From Labedaea rhizosphaerae (GTDB lineage: Bacteria > Actinomycetota > Actinomycetes > Mycobacteriales > Pseudonocardiaceae): a stretch of DNA of 64,000 nt. A program made the translations under genes and the position numbers. The notes below the pieces were generated by a model, which saw only the letters and a program-made list of their open reading frames with translations, did no database searches and was not told where the DNA came from. Below are positions 1-9,300 of the stretch, in pieces. The stretch lies in assembly GCF_004362825.1 (NCBI RefSeq), contig NZ_SNXZ01000007.1, positions 310,001-374,000 of the forward strand, in the 5' to 3' direction. The first letter of the stretch is position 1, and every line of letters starts with the position of its first letter.

Positions 1-691
1 CGCCGAGGCGGTTGCCGTCCGGATGCTTGCGGATAAGCCTGCCCAAGTAGGACGCGACGCGACGACGGACGTACGCCTCGACGATGGCGGCCTCCGTGCG
101 GACGACCTCGAAACGCACCTGGATCCTTTCCCGGACCAGGGCGGCCTCCTGGTCGGCCGCTACCACCGCGGCACGGGCGTTGACGACCGCGCTCTCCTTG
201 GTACGCTGCTGTTTCACGAAGTCCTGTCTGCGCCGTGCGGTCACCACCTCGATCTTGGTTTCGCCCTCACCATTGGCTCTTTGCTGCAGTTCCTCCTCCG
301 ACGGTGCCGTCAGGTCCGCCAACTCCTTGGTCGCGGTCTCCACCCGGGTCACCGCGGAGGTGTGATCGGCGCGCACGCGTTCAAGTCGGATCCGGTCCTC
401 GGCGACGCCCTCCTGAAAGCGCGCCCACGCCAGTTCGGCCATGCCGCGGCCCAATTGTCCCAACTGGACGGTGCGGGCGGTGGCCCACGCCAAGGCGGGC
501 CGGCTGGGGTGCGAGGTGTCCTCAACGGTGATGAACGGGGGTTCCTGCGCGCCACCTGTCGGCACAAGCAACTCCGGCATCCCGCACTTGGCGTCCTTGC
601 CCGCGCACCGCCAATCGCTCCAGCGGGCGAACAATCCGTACTTGATGGCTTTGACCGCTGCGGCGTCGCGTTCGATCGCCTTCTTCGGCAT
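1..691 (-). CDS. Coiled-coil protein of unknown function (3' end outside window)
   Basis: The open frame runs from an ATG at 691 to the left edge with no stop; 230 residues are visible. The start is supported by a GAGGAGGG ribosome site 5-12 bases upstream, and it lies 13 bp after the stop of the upstream vWA gene, so the two are probably one operon. The N-terminus is compact and has two Cys pairs (around WRCAGKDAKCG). From about residue 75 to 210 the sequence is rich in Ala, Glu, Arg and Val with heptad-like spacing and no Gly or Pro breaks, as expected for a long coiled coil. No enzymatic motif is seen and I do not recognise the family. Pairing with a membrane-anchored vWA protein suggests a scaffold or partner role, which is inference only. 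Confidence 0.75.
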   Translation of the reverse strand, partial: MPKKAIERDAAAVKAIKYGLFARWSDWRCAGKDAKCGMPELLVPTGGAQEPPFITVEDTSHPSRPALAWATARTVQLGQLGRGMAELAWARFQEGVAEDRIRLERVRADHTSAVTRVETATKELADLTAPSEEELQQRANGEGETKIEVVTARRRQDFVKQQRTKESAVVNARAAVVAADQEAALVRERIQVRFEVVRTEAAIVEAYVRRRVASYLGRLIRKHPDGNRLG

Positions 692-704
692 GTCGGTGCC
701 CTCC

Positions 705-1544
705 TCAGTTGGTCGGGAGTTGGTCGAGGTGCTGGCCCGTCAAAGAGCCGACGATCTCGCCGAGCACGACGTCGAGTGGCTTGCCGTCGGCGAAGACGGA
801 GGCGAGTCGAGCGCCGAGGCCGGATCCGGTGAAGTGGTACACCGACACGGAGTCGAGGGCCCCGCCGGTCAACTCACTCGGCCGGCCCCAGCCAGTCTCC
901 GCGGGAATCACTGCGAAGATCCGGGTGTAATTCCCGGCTCGCAGCGACTTGGAGATCGCGGCTTGTTCGTCGCCCAGCAGCCCATCGGTGATCACGACCA
1001 GGGCGCGGGCGGCGCAGGTCGATGCCTTGCCGTTCCGGGTGCGTGCGGCCACCAGTTTGTCCACCGCAGGCCCGAGATTGGTTCCGTCGGGCTGGGTAAT
1101 GGTGGGCATGCGGGGCGGCCTGGTAAGCGACCGCAGCGCGGTGGGCCGCAACGCCAGTTCACCGGAGCCTGCGAAGAATGCGGTGGAGAGGCGGTCCGCG
1201 TCGGTCAGCACACGGCGGGCGAAGGTGAACAGGGCCAACTCGGCCTGCTCACGCTGGTCGCGGAACTGTTCCATGGAGCCGGACACGTCGACCGCTTCTT
1301 CCAGGCAGATCGGGCCGGTGACGAGCCGTGGACCGGCCAGCGTCGAGGTGGCCAGGCTGGTGGGCTTCTCGGACTCGCGGCAGGACACGACGGCCAACAG
1401 GAGCAAGAGCAGGATGGCGAGCAACTGCAGCAGGCGCGCCAGCCAGTGCGGCATCTTCTTTGGCGGCTTGGCTGTGGGTTGCTTCTGGTGGAGCGGAATC
1501 CGTTCGACGAGTCGTTGCCCGCGGTCGGGTGTCGCCGTTGTCAT
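705..1544 (-). CDS. Membrane-anchored von Willebrand factor A domain protein
   Basis: This encodes 279 residues from an ATG with an excellent GAAAGGAGG site just upstream; the longer frame to 1703 has no such support. A basic N-terminus (about 33 residues, ending KKMPHW) precedes one Leu-rich membrane helix at about 36-52, then a soluble domain. The metal-ion-dependent adhesion site is complete: DVSGSM, then the Thr in GTNLG, then the Asp in VVITDG. A Cys follows the helix (VVSC), but the context is a poor lipobox, so a signal-anchor is more likely. vWA domains usually mediate metal-dependent protein-protein contacts; the ligand is unknown. It is followed after 13 bp by the coiled-coil gene, a likely partner. 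Confidence 0.85.
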   Translation of the reverse strand: MTTATPDRGQRLVERIPLHQKQPTAKPPKKMPHWLARLLQLLAILLLLLLAVVSCRESEKPTSLATSTLAGPRLVTGPICLEEAVDVSGSMEQFRDQREQAELALFTFARRVLTDADRLSTAFFAGSGELALRPTALRSLTRPPRMPTITQPDGTNLGPAVDKLVAARTRNGKASTCAARALVVITDGLLGDEQAAISKSLRAGNYTRIFAVIPAETGWGRPSELTGGALDSVSVYHFTGSGLGARLASVFADGKPLDVVLGEIVGSLTGQHLDQLPTN

Positions 1545-1788
1545 GACACCTCCTTTCAGTGGGGGACAACCGCCTCGGAACTTGTCCGAGTCGCGGTCAA
1601 GGCCGAGGCGCGACCAAACGAGTGATTGTGCTCGGTGGGTGGTGAGAACAATTCGGGATTGACTACGGATCGTGGTGCGGGGACGAACATGACATCGGCA
1701 CATTCGCTCGATCGGTTACCGTTGGCAGCGAGTTCTCTAGCGGTGGATGTCAGCTCGCCCGTATGAGGGGTCCAGGTGCAGGCACGAT

Positions 1789-1879
1789 TGTCCCGCCATT
1801 GTCATGTTTCTGTCCGACGCATGCTGCGGATAGCGAGTGGACGATGTTCAACTGATGGTCCACGCCGGATGGCGGGACA
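1789..1879. repeat. 11-bp inverted repeat in a gene-free stretch
   Basis: The arms TGTCCCGCCAT (1789-1799) and ATGGCGGGACA (1869-1879) are perfect inverted copies 69 bp apart. A smaller inverted pair, GTGGAC (1837-1842) and GTCCAC (1858-1863), lies between them. No open frame here looks coding. The 1545-1982 interval is otherwise featureless and visibly poorer in GC than the neighbouring genes. It might be a remnant of a small insertion, a structured RNA or an operator; nothing decides between these. Confidence 0.4.
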
Positions 1880-1982
1880 GGGACAGATCGTTCCACCTAA
1901 AGGAAACGAAGGGTTTATAGTGCGAACGAGGGCGCATCGTCAGGTATCGCTGGTCCGTTGCACGCGTTACAGAGCTTACTTT

Positions 1983-2740
1983 CTAGGATGGTCCCTTCGC
2001 GCTTCTCGAGGTCTCCCGAGTGGCGGGGTCGCGATGGTTCGCCGCAGAAAATCGCCGGCCGCATAGGCAAGCCGTGTCCGGTGATCTCGGCCTCCGCCGC
2101 CGTGTATCGGCCCTGGTGCGGCCCGGAATTCGCGAACCTGACTTCGTGGATGCGGGCGAAACCTCGACGTCGCCGGTGACGTTGGACAGGCTGGGCGCTG
2201 CGTTGCCGACATTGGAACTGCAAGACACCAAGGTCGCTGTGCATGCCCAGGGTATTGGTGAAGGTGACGAGGTGAGCCGGGGAGCCTGGGTAGACGTTCA
2301 GACGGAACGGTTCAGGTGGCGCTCGCGCTCCGGGTATTGCCGAGATTGGTGAGCAGCAGTGCATTGCCCGCGGCATCGGCCAGAGGTAAATGCATAGGTC
2401 GGGGTCACCATCGCCTCGGTCAGCAGGACCGGATCGTCATTGGTGCGGGCGAGCGCGATCAACGCCTTGGTCAGGTTCGACGCGCTCGTGCACCACCGGG
2501 ATCCGTTGCGGGCACGCTGGCGAGCACGGTCCGGACGCGGCAACCGAGCCGGTCAACGAGATGGTGTCGCCTGCGACCTTGAACTGTGCCGCGCCATCCC
2601 GGGGAGGGTCAAGTATTGTCGCTTCGTGTCCGGGGGAAACGGTCGAGGCGCGACCTCACATCAAGCAGGTCGATCACTTGGTCGATCGTCCGCAAGTCCG
2701 GTCCAACGGTCGCACGGTTTCAACACTCGGAGTTCGCCGG
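1983..2740 (-). pseudogene. Probable decayed gene, several frames
   Basis: Plausible protein segments occur on the minus strand but hop between frames. They include FKVAGDTISLTGSVAAS (about 2610-2560), then LTKALIALARTNDDPVLLTE (about 2480-2420), then ADAAGNALLLTNLGNT (about 2370-2320), and FRLNVYPGSPAHLVTFTN (about 2310-2250). No single frame carries them and no start with a ribosome site is present. This pattern fits an old gene broken by several small indels. I cannot name the family. The piece lies directly downstream of the TIR-macro gene on the same strand, so a lost operon partner is possible but unproven. Confidence 0.35.
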
Positions 2741-2764
2741 CGATGATCTACTCGACCGCGTCGG

Positions 2765-3898
2765 TCATCGTGGGCCGTCGAGGAGTGGTTCAGCGCACAT
2801 CACCTGTTCGAGCGTACGACGTTCTTGGTCGGTGAAGGCCAGAAACAGGATGTCCGTGAGCTTCGTGTCGAGGTCGTGGGTCAGGAAGTCGATCACCGCG
2901 GACAGCATGGCCCGCGCCGTCGGGTCGACAGGTGCGCCGCCGACCCCCACTCCGAAGAGGGGGAACAAGATGCGGCGTGTCGTGGGATCCTCCTCGGCCA
3001 GTGATGTGGCCCGGGCCAAGACGTTGCGCACGCACCCTCCGATGTCTCGGACCTGGCCGTAGCCGTCGCCCGGTTCGCCTTGGACCGCCGCGACATGGAT
3101 GAGGTGGCGGACGCCGTTGCTCATGGCCAGCGATCCAGCCGAGGTGACGACGGCGGTGCCAGGCGCGACCGGTCGCCGGGTGACTCGTGCTTCGAGTTCG
3201 TCCGCGATCAGATCCCGAACAATGCGTCCCGTCTCGTCGCGTTGCGCGCCAAGGTAACGGATAATAGCTGAAATGCTGAAGTCGGTGATCCGGGCCATCT
3301 GCATGTCGGTGTTCTCGCTGTTTACCCAGATGTCGACCGACCGGACGCGGCGGATATCGCCAGGAACGATACCAATGGTGCAGTGGTGCGCCGGAGTCGT
3401 GAGTCCGAACGATACAGGGAAATGTGATCCACTTGATGGACTTCCCGGTCGTTCCGTCAGTTCTGGCACCGTCCTGCGTAAAACCGAGGTAAGGTGTTCG
3501 AGATCGGCGTCGATGGTGTAGTGGCGAATCCGTACGTATTGGGTGCTGGTGAGGAATTGTAAAGCCTGCGGTAGCGCGGCGGTATCCGGCAACTCGGCGT
3601 CCTCGATCAGCACTGGAACGACCCTGACGTCGTTGGCCCACGCCTCGGCGATCTCCTCGTGGACCCAGTCGCGATCCGGCATCGGGCTTGTGTTCCAGCG
3701 GGATCCGATGACGGCCAGGAGAACTCGGCACCGCCGCAAGTTGTCGAAGGTCTCACGCTGGAAGTCGGCGCCGCCGTCGATCGACGAAGCGGCGAGGAAC
3801 GTGGTGCCCGGTCCAAAGCGGCGGACCAATTCCCGATAGAGCAACGCTGCATAACCGGATTGGTCTCGCACTCGGTAATTGATGAACACGAAGGGCAT
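2765..3898 (-). CDS. TIR-macro domain fusion protein
   Basis: This encodes 377 residues from the ATG at 3898; a GTG directly before it is the alternative, and TTGGAG lies upstream. Residues 1-145 form a bacterial TIR domain: it opens PFVFINYRVRDQSG and has the strand LLAVIGSRW. The segment DWVHEEIAEA aligns with the SARM1 segment DWVHKEI that carries its catalytic glutamate, so Glu82 is the expected NADase residue. Residues about 170-365 resemble a divergent macro domain: VDIWVNSENTD, then GVRHLIHVAAVQG, then ILFPLFGVGVGG. Macro domains bind ADP-ribose and its derivatives, the products TIR enzymes make from NAD. The protein has no signal peptide or membrane helix, so it is cytoplasmic. The flanks are decayed DNA, typical of accessory or defence loci. 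The domain assignments are from motifs only. Confidence 0.85.
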   Translation of the reverse strand: MPFVFINYRVRDQSGYAALLYRELVRRFGPGTTFLAASSIDGGADFQRETFDNLRRCRVLLAVIGSRWNTSPMPDRDWVHEEIAEAWANDVRVVPVLIEDAELPDTAALPQALQFLTSTQYVRIRHYTIDADLEHLTSVLRRTVPELTERPGSPSSGSHFPVSFGLTTPAHHCTIGIVPGDIRRVRSVDIWVNSENTDMQMARITDFSISAIIRYLGAQRDETGRIVRDLIADELEARVTRRPVAPGTAVVTSAGSLAMSNGVRHLIHVAAVQGEPGDGYGQVRDIGGCVRNVLARATSLAEEDPTTRRILFPLFGVGVGGAPVDPTARAMLSAVIDFLTHDLDTKLTDILFLAFTDQERRTLEQVMCAEPLLDGPR

Positions 3899-3927
3899 CA
3901 CAACGCTCCAAGTCTACCGTCGGCCCA

Positions 3928-4490
3928 TTGTCGCGCGATGGTGGTGTGTCGGCGACCCGGACCAGTGGTGGCGGCTGGCTGCTGCCCCGGTCGCCGTCCG
4001 GAGAGCTCATCGTCTTCGGCGCCTTCATGGTCGCCATGATCATCTCGGTGGGCGAGCGCGGCTGGCTCCTCGCGTTGTATGCCAACGCCAGGGCGGTGCT
4101 GAGCGTGCCGATCTTTCGCCGATTACGTCCTGGCGAAGCGCTACGTCCTGTCGCGCCGCTGTGACCGCGATGTCGCTGGGCTCGTCGGCTGCGCGGTCGC
4201 CAATGTCCTTGATAACGGGGTGCCGTGGGTCGCCTACGGCCTCGCTGCCTCGCTGCGCGGGCTCCTCGCCGCATTCGTCGTCCACCAACCCGGTAATGAA
4301 GGCAGCTCCGGACGGGAGACGTGACCTTGGATCACAACTGATGCGGATCGCCATTGTCGGACTCTGAATCGTCGACGCCGGCGTGGTGTGCTTGCTCGTC
4401 GCCGGCTGTGCGGAAGTCATCCACTTCCAGTGGAGGGCGCATGCTGCGGGTACCGCCTACGTTGGGTCAACGTGCAACGCGAGGGGCCGC
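3928..4490 (+). pseudogene. Frameshifted and interrupted membrane-protein remnant(s)
   Basis: Three consecutive segments look coding but are out of frame or interrupted. The first (about 3960-4130) includes a hydrophobic run, VFGAFMVAMIISVGERGWLL. The second (about 4110-4320), one frame over, reads GLVGCAVANVLDNGVPWVAY and ends at a TGA at 4320-4322. The third starts at an ATG at 4340 as MRIAIVGL, meets an in-frame TGA, then continues IVDAGVVCLLVAGCAEVIHF. The third piece looks like a single-stop disruption of a membrane protein start. No intact gene is present between 3899 and 4778; 4490-4700 shows nothing else I can support. Confidence 0.4.
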
Positions 4491-4716
4491 GGGTCAACCA
4501 CGAGTTGACGTCGCCGGACCACTGAGTACGAGCCCCTCTCGCCGCCGGGCTCCGGAGTTGACGCCGCGCGGCGGCCGGGAGAGCAGTGATCCCCGAGCGT
4601 CGTTCCGCTGGCTGGCGATCAGGCGCTCACCCAGCGTGAAGAAGGCGAGTCTCCCGGACCTCGGCTCGAATCAGGCGTTTCGCGGACCTTCCCCTGGATG
4701 TCACGATTCTCGTTGA

Positions 4717-4753
4717 GAAGTGTCACGTCACCGCCCAACGGTGGGAACACTTC
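4717..4753 (+). promoter_or_regulatory. Two-stem hairpin in the leader of the secreted nuclease gene
   Basis: The outer stem GAAGTGT/ACACTTC (4717-4723 with 4747-4753) encloses an inner stem CACCG/CGGTG (4729-4733 with 4739-4743) with a CCCAA loop. It ends 25 bp before the GTG start at 4779 and 10 bp before the AAGGGAGGG ribosome site. It could be an operator overlapping the promoter or a structured mRNA leader; the sequence alone does not separate these. Confidence 0.4.
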
Positions 4754-4778
4754 ACAACCGAATCAAGGGAGGGCGCGC

Positions 4779-5444
4779 GTGTTATCAACCCTGCTCCGAG
4801 TACGCCCCGTTCGAACCTGGATCGTTCTTGTCGCCCTGGTCGTGGCGGTCGCCACGACGATCGTCGTGCTGGCGCCGAAGGCGTTGGCGTTCCCGCCGGA
4901 CGTGCCATCCAAGTCCCAGGTGCAGTCGGAGCTCAACGCGCTGCGCGTGGCGACGGAGGGCTCGATGACCGGCTACTCGCGGGACCAGTTCCCGCACTGG
5001 CACACCGTTTCGGGCACCTGCGACACGCGGGAGATGGTGCTCAAGCGCGACGGCACCAACGTGACCGTTGGCTCGAACTGCTACCCGACGTCGGGCAGCT
5101 GGTTCAGCTACTACGACGGCGTCACCCGCACTTCGGCGTCGGAGATCAGCATCGACCACATCGTGCCGCTGGCCGAAGCGTGGCGTTCCGGCGCCAGCAG
5201 CTGGACGATCTCGCGCCGCGAGGCGTTCGCCAACGACCTCGACGGCCCGCAGCTGATCGCGGTGACCACCGAGATCAACAGCTCGAAGGGGGACCGCGAC
5301 CCCTCGGCGTGGAAGCCGCCGCGCACCAGCACCTACTGTGGTTACTCGAAGTTCTGGATCCACACCAAGTACCGGTGGGGCCTGACCCTGCAGTCGGCGG
5401 AGAAGTCGGCGCTGCAGACCATGCTCAACACCTGCTCCTACTGA
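4779..5444 (+). CDS. Secreted HNH endonuclease family protein (DUF1524-like)
   Basis: This encodes 221 residues from a GTG with AAGGGAGGG 7 bases upstream; the longer frame to 4698 would bury the signal sequence. Residues 1-37 are a classic signal peptide or anchor: basic RVRPVRTW, a hydrophobic VLVALVVAVATT run, then APKALA. The catalytic segment reads ISIDHIVPLAEAW, followed by FANDLDGPQLIAVT and NSSKGDRDPSAWKP, the usual beta-beta-alpha metal (HNH) arrangement of actinobacterial secreted nucleases of this type. Four Cys in the mature part could form disulfides. It probably degrades extracellular DNA or RNA for nutrition or competition. It stands alone, bounded by a leader hairpin and a strong terminator. 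Confidence 0.85.
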   Translation: MLSTLLRVRPVRTWIVLVALVVAVATTIVVLAPKALAFPPDVPSKSQVQSELNALRVATEGSMTGYSRDQFPHWHTVSGTCDTREMVLKRDGTNVTVGSNCYPTSGSWFSYYDGVTRTSASEISIDHIVPLAEAWRSGASSWTISRREAFANDLDGPQLIAVTTEINSSKGDRDPSAWKPPRTSTYCGYSKFWIHTKYRWGLTLQSAEKSALQTMLNTCSY

Positions 5445-5452
5445 CCCCGACC

Positions 5453-5483
5453 GCCCGGCGCCCGCCCGCGGCGGGCGCCGGGC
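5453..5483 (+). terminator. Strong GC hairpin terminator after the HNH nuclease
   Basis: A perfect 14-bp stem (GCCCGGCGCCCGCC against its complement) with a CGC loop begins 8 bp after the nuclease stop. There is no U-tract, as is common for actinobacterial terminators. Confidence 0.7.
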
Positions 5484-5499
5484 CGCCAGGATGGTGCCC

Positions 5500-5754
5500 A
5501 TGGCCGAGCTGACGTCCACCTTCACCGCGACCCCCGACGGCGTGCTGACCGCCGAGGTCGGGGTGATCACCGGTGACCTCGAACTGCGATCGGCCCGCGC
5601 CGAGGACGGCACCGTGCACCTGACGATCCGCTACCGCGGCGCCGCCGAGTGGTACCACCTGCCCGGCGACCCGTACCATCTGCACGACCCACGCGACCTG
5701 GAAACGGTGCACCAGGTGCTGGTCGCCGTGCTCAGCCGGCCATCGGCCACCTGA
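5500..5754 (+). CDS. Small conserved-looking hypothetical protein
   Basis: This encodes 84 residues from the ATG at 5500; an in-frame ATG at 5491 would add MVP. The start overlaps the end of the preceding terminator region, and CCAGG upstream is a weak ribosome site. The protein is a short beta-rich sequence (TFTATPDGVLTAEVGVITGD, then VHLTIRYRGAAEWY) with no Cys, signal or membrane helix. I do not recognise a family. Codon use (G/C at third positions) is consistent with a real gene. Confidence 0.55.
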   Translation: MAELTSTFTATPDGVLTAEVGVITGDLELRSARAEDGTVHLTIRYRGAAEWYHLPGDPYHLHDPRDLETVHQVLVAVLSRPSAT

Positions 5755-5852
5755 CCGGACCGAGCTGAAGGGCCGCGTTCTCGCTGTCCGGCAATCGGGT
5801 GGTGGCGCCGCTGCGAAAAGGCGACCGTGATCGGTTCCACTAGGGTCGGCGC

Positions 5853-6227
5853 ATGATCGATTTCGACAAGAGCACCGTGTTCCGGTTGTCCGCGTGCCCG
5901 CCGGAAACCGTGGCCGACACGGTTCGTCCGTTGCTGATCGACGGCGAGAACCTGGTGTCGGCTTACAAAGGGGCCCGCGATTTCGTCGTCTTCACGACGA
6001 AGCGGCTGATCGCGGTCAACGTCCAGGGCATGACCGGCAAGAAGAAGGATTTCACCTCGTTGCCCTACGGCAAGATCCAGGCGTTTTCGGTGGAGACCGC
6101 CGGCACGTTCGACCTGGACGCCGAACTGGAAATGTGGTTCAGCGGCCTGGGCAAGGTGCGCCTGGAGTTCAAGGGGAGCTCCGACATCAAGCAGATCGGC
6201 CAGTTGATCGCCTCCTACGTCCTGTAA
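5853..6227 (+). CDS. Bacterial PH-domain protein (YvbH/PF08000-like)
   Basis: This encodes 124 residues and is cytosolic. The segment KGARDFVVFTTKRLIAVNVQ followed by GKKKDFTSLPYGKIQAFSVE is the hallmark of single-domain bacterial PH proteins. These adopt a pleckstrin-homology fold and can form rings; their ligands are mostly unknown. The length matches the family. It stands alone upstream of the toxin locus, 110 bp before the TcB-TcC start, and has no evident functional tie to it. Confidence 0.8.
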   Translation: MIDFDKSTVFRLSACPPETVADTVRPLLIDGENLVSAYKGARDFVVFTTKRLIAVNVQGMTGKKKDFTSLPYGKIQAFSVETAGTFDLDAELEMWFSGLGKVRLEFKGSSDIKQIGQLIASYVL

Positions 6228-6337
6228 CTCCGGCGCATCGAGCCCGGACAGCCAAAGATCATCGCTCAAACCCGCAACGGGACATCGGCCCAAGGCGATC
6301 ACCTTGACGACAGCCGGTGCTGCGGACAGGAGCGACC

Positions 6338-9300
6338 ATGGCGTCTGGGCTGGCACCGTCGGCCGGGTCCGGGCCGGGCGCTGACGTCTTGCCCGTGCCC
6401 GTCCTGCCCAAGGGCGGCCTGGCCGTGCACGGTCTCGGCGAGCAGTTCGAGGTGCACACGCACACCGGCGGCTGCTCGCTGACGATCCCGTTCGCCGCCA
6501 GCCCGGGGCGGGGCGCCAGTTCGGTCTCCCTCGCCCTCGCGTACCAGTCCGGCGGCCACCGCTCGCTGTTCGGGTGGGGCTGGGACGTCGGCGTGCCGAG
6601 CGTGGCCCGCAGACTGACCACGCAACTGCCCACCTACACCGACGCCGACACGTTCGGGGTGTCCGGGTTCGAGGACCTGGTCCCGCTGCTGGTGCCCGGC
6701 GGCGGTGACTGGCAGCCCTACGACGAGACCGCGTCGATCGACGGGGCGCCGCACCGGGTCGAGCGGTTCCGGCCGCGAGCCGACGACACCCACACCCGCA
6801 TCGAGCGGTGCACGAACACCGCCGACGGCACGGTGTTCTGGCGGACGGTCGACGCCGGGGGAGTGACCCGGGTGTTCGGCCGCTCGGCCGGCGCGCGCAT
6901 CAGCGATCCCGCCGACCCGACCGGCAAGACGCGCGTCTTCCAGTGGCTGCTGGAAGAAGTGCACGACGACCTCGGCAACGTCGTCGTCTACGAGTACAAG
7001 CGCGAGGACACCGCCGGCGTCGCCGACCGGCCCGGCGAGCGGCACCGGCTGGCGCCCGGAGCGTTGCCGCAGGCCAACCGGCACCTCAAGCGGATCCGTT
7101 ACGGCAACGCGGTGCCCGGCGACCCGGCCAGCACCCGGTTGTCGGTCGTGTTCGACTACGGCGAGCACGACCTCGGCGCCGACGAGGTCCGGCCCTGGCC
7201 CGCCCGCCCGGACGCCTACTCCGACTACCACGCCGGCTACGAGCTGCGCACCTATCGCCTGTGCCGCCGGCTGATGATGTTCCACGAGTTCGACGACCTC
7301 GGTCCGGGCCCGTCGCCCCGGCTGGTCCGCACGCTCGAGCTGACCCACGACACCGACCCCGCCGTCACCCTGCTGACCGCGGTGACCCATGCCGGCTACC
7401 GCTGGACCGGCGCCGCCTACGCCCGGGCCGACCTGCCGCCGCTGGAGCTGACCTACACCGGCGCGCGGCCCGCGAACGCGCTCGCCGACCTCACGATGAC
7501 CGAGGTCTCGGCCGGTGCGCAGGTGCGGTTCACCGACCTCGACGGCGAAGGGCTGCCGGGCATCCTGGCCGGCACGGCGGGCGGCTGGACCTACCAGCGC
7601 CCGCTCGGCGGCGGCGCGTTCGCCCCGCCGGTCGCGGTGCGCGAGCTGCCGCCCGGCGTCCACCCCGACAGCCTGCGCGACCTCGACGGCAGCGGCCGGC
7701 TGGCCGGCGTGTCCGAGGACGGCCCCTTGGTCGGCTCCACGATCCGCCGTCCCGAGGGGACGTGGGAGCGGTGGCGGCCGTTCACCACACGCGCCGTGCA
7801 GGAGCCGGCGTCGGAGCGGATGGACCTCGACGGCACCGGGTTCGCCGACCTCGTCGCCCGGGGCCCCGACGAGCTGTGCTGGACCCCTGGCTGCGGTCGC
7901 GACGGCTTCGGCCCGCCCCGCCGGATCCCCACGGCGGGCACCGATGCGGCCGGTCCGCGCCCGCCCAGCGCGGACAGCGGGCACGCCTGGTTCACCGCGG
8001 ACCTGTCCGGCGGCGGGCTCGGCGACCTGGTCCGGGTCGGCAACGGCACGGTCGACTACTGGCCGAGCCTGGGCTGGGGGCGGTTCGGTGCCCGCGTGAC
8101 GATGGGGGGCAGCGAGCCATTCGACGACACCGAGCACTTCGACTCCCGCCGGGTGCGCTTCGCCGACCTCGACGGCACCGGCACCGCCGACCTGCTCTAC
8201 CTCGGTGATCGCGCGATCACCAAGTACACCAACCAGTCCGGCACCAGCTGGGCCGAGCCGGAAGTGCTCGAACCGGCCCCGCCGGTCGGCGCGATGGACG
8301 AACTGCGGGTGCTCGACCTGCTCGGCGCGGGCACGCCGTGCCTGGTGTGGACCACGTCGAGCCCGTCCGGTCCGCGAGCGCGCTACCTCGACCTGGCCCC
8401 GGCGGGTCGGCCGTGGCAGCTGATCCGGTACGTCAACAACCTCGGCGGCCGAACCGACATCACCTACGGCGCCAGCGCCCAGCTCTGCCTCGCCGACCGC
8501 AAAGCGGGCACGCCCTGGCGGACCCGGCTCGCGAGCTCGACCCAGGTGGTCACCGAGCTCCGGGCCACCGATCTGGTGGCGGGCACGGAATCCGTGCGCG
8601 GCTACCGCTACCGCGACGGCTGGTTCGACCCGGTGGAGCGGGAATCGCGCGGCTTCGCCCGTGTGGTCACCCTTGACGCGGAAACCGTTGCGGCGCCGGG
8701 GAACCCGCTCGACCTGCCGCCCGTGCGCACCGTCGAGTGGTTCCACAACGGCAGCGCGGACGCCGAGCCGGGCGGTGTGTTCACCGGCGATCCGGCGGCG
8801 CTGCGGCTCGACGCGCACGACCTGGCGGACGTGACGGGCGCGACCGAGTTCCGCCAAGCGGTCCGGGCGCTCGCCGGCCAGGCCCACCGCACCGAGGTAT
8901 ACGCCGAGGATGGCGTGAGCGACGCGCCGATCTCGGTCACCACGAACCGCGTGCGGGTCCGGCAGCTGCAACCCGCGCACGACGGAAGGCCGGGCGTGTT
9001 CCGGGTCGAGCCGCTCGAATCCATGACCGCGCACTACGAACGCACCGCCGACGACCCGCGCGTCACCCACGAGCTGACCCTGGCCGTGGACGACCACGGC
9101 GCGCCGACCTCGACGTCGACGGTGGCCTACCCGCGCCGGGTGCCGGAGATCGACGAGCAGAACCAGGTCCTGATCGGCTGGTCGCGGACCAACCTGACCA
9201 CTGTGGACGATGCGACCACGCACCGGGTCTCGGTGCCGACCGGGTCGTGGGAGTACGAGATCACCGGGCTGCCGGTGCCGGTGTCCGGGAGGTTCGCCGC

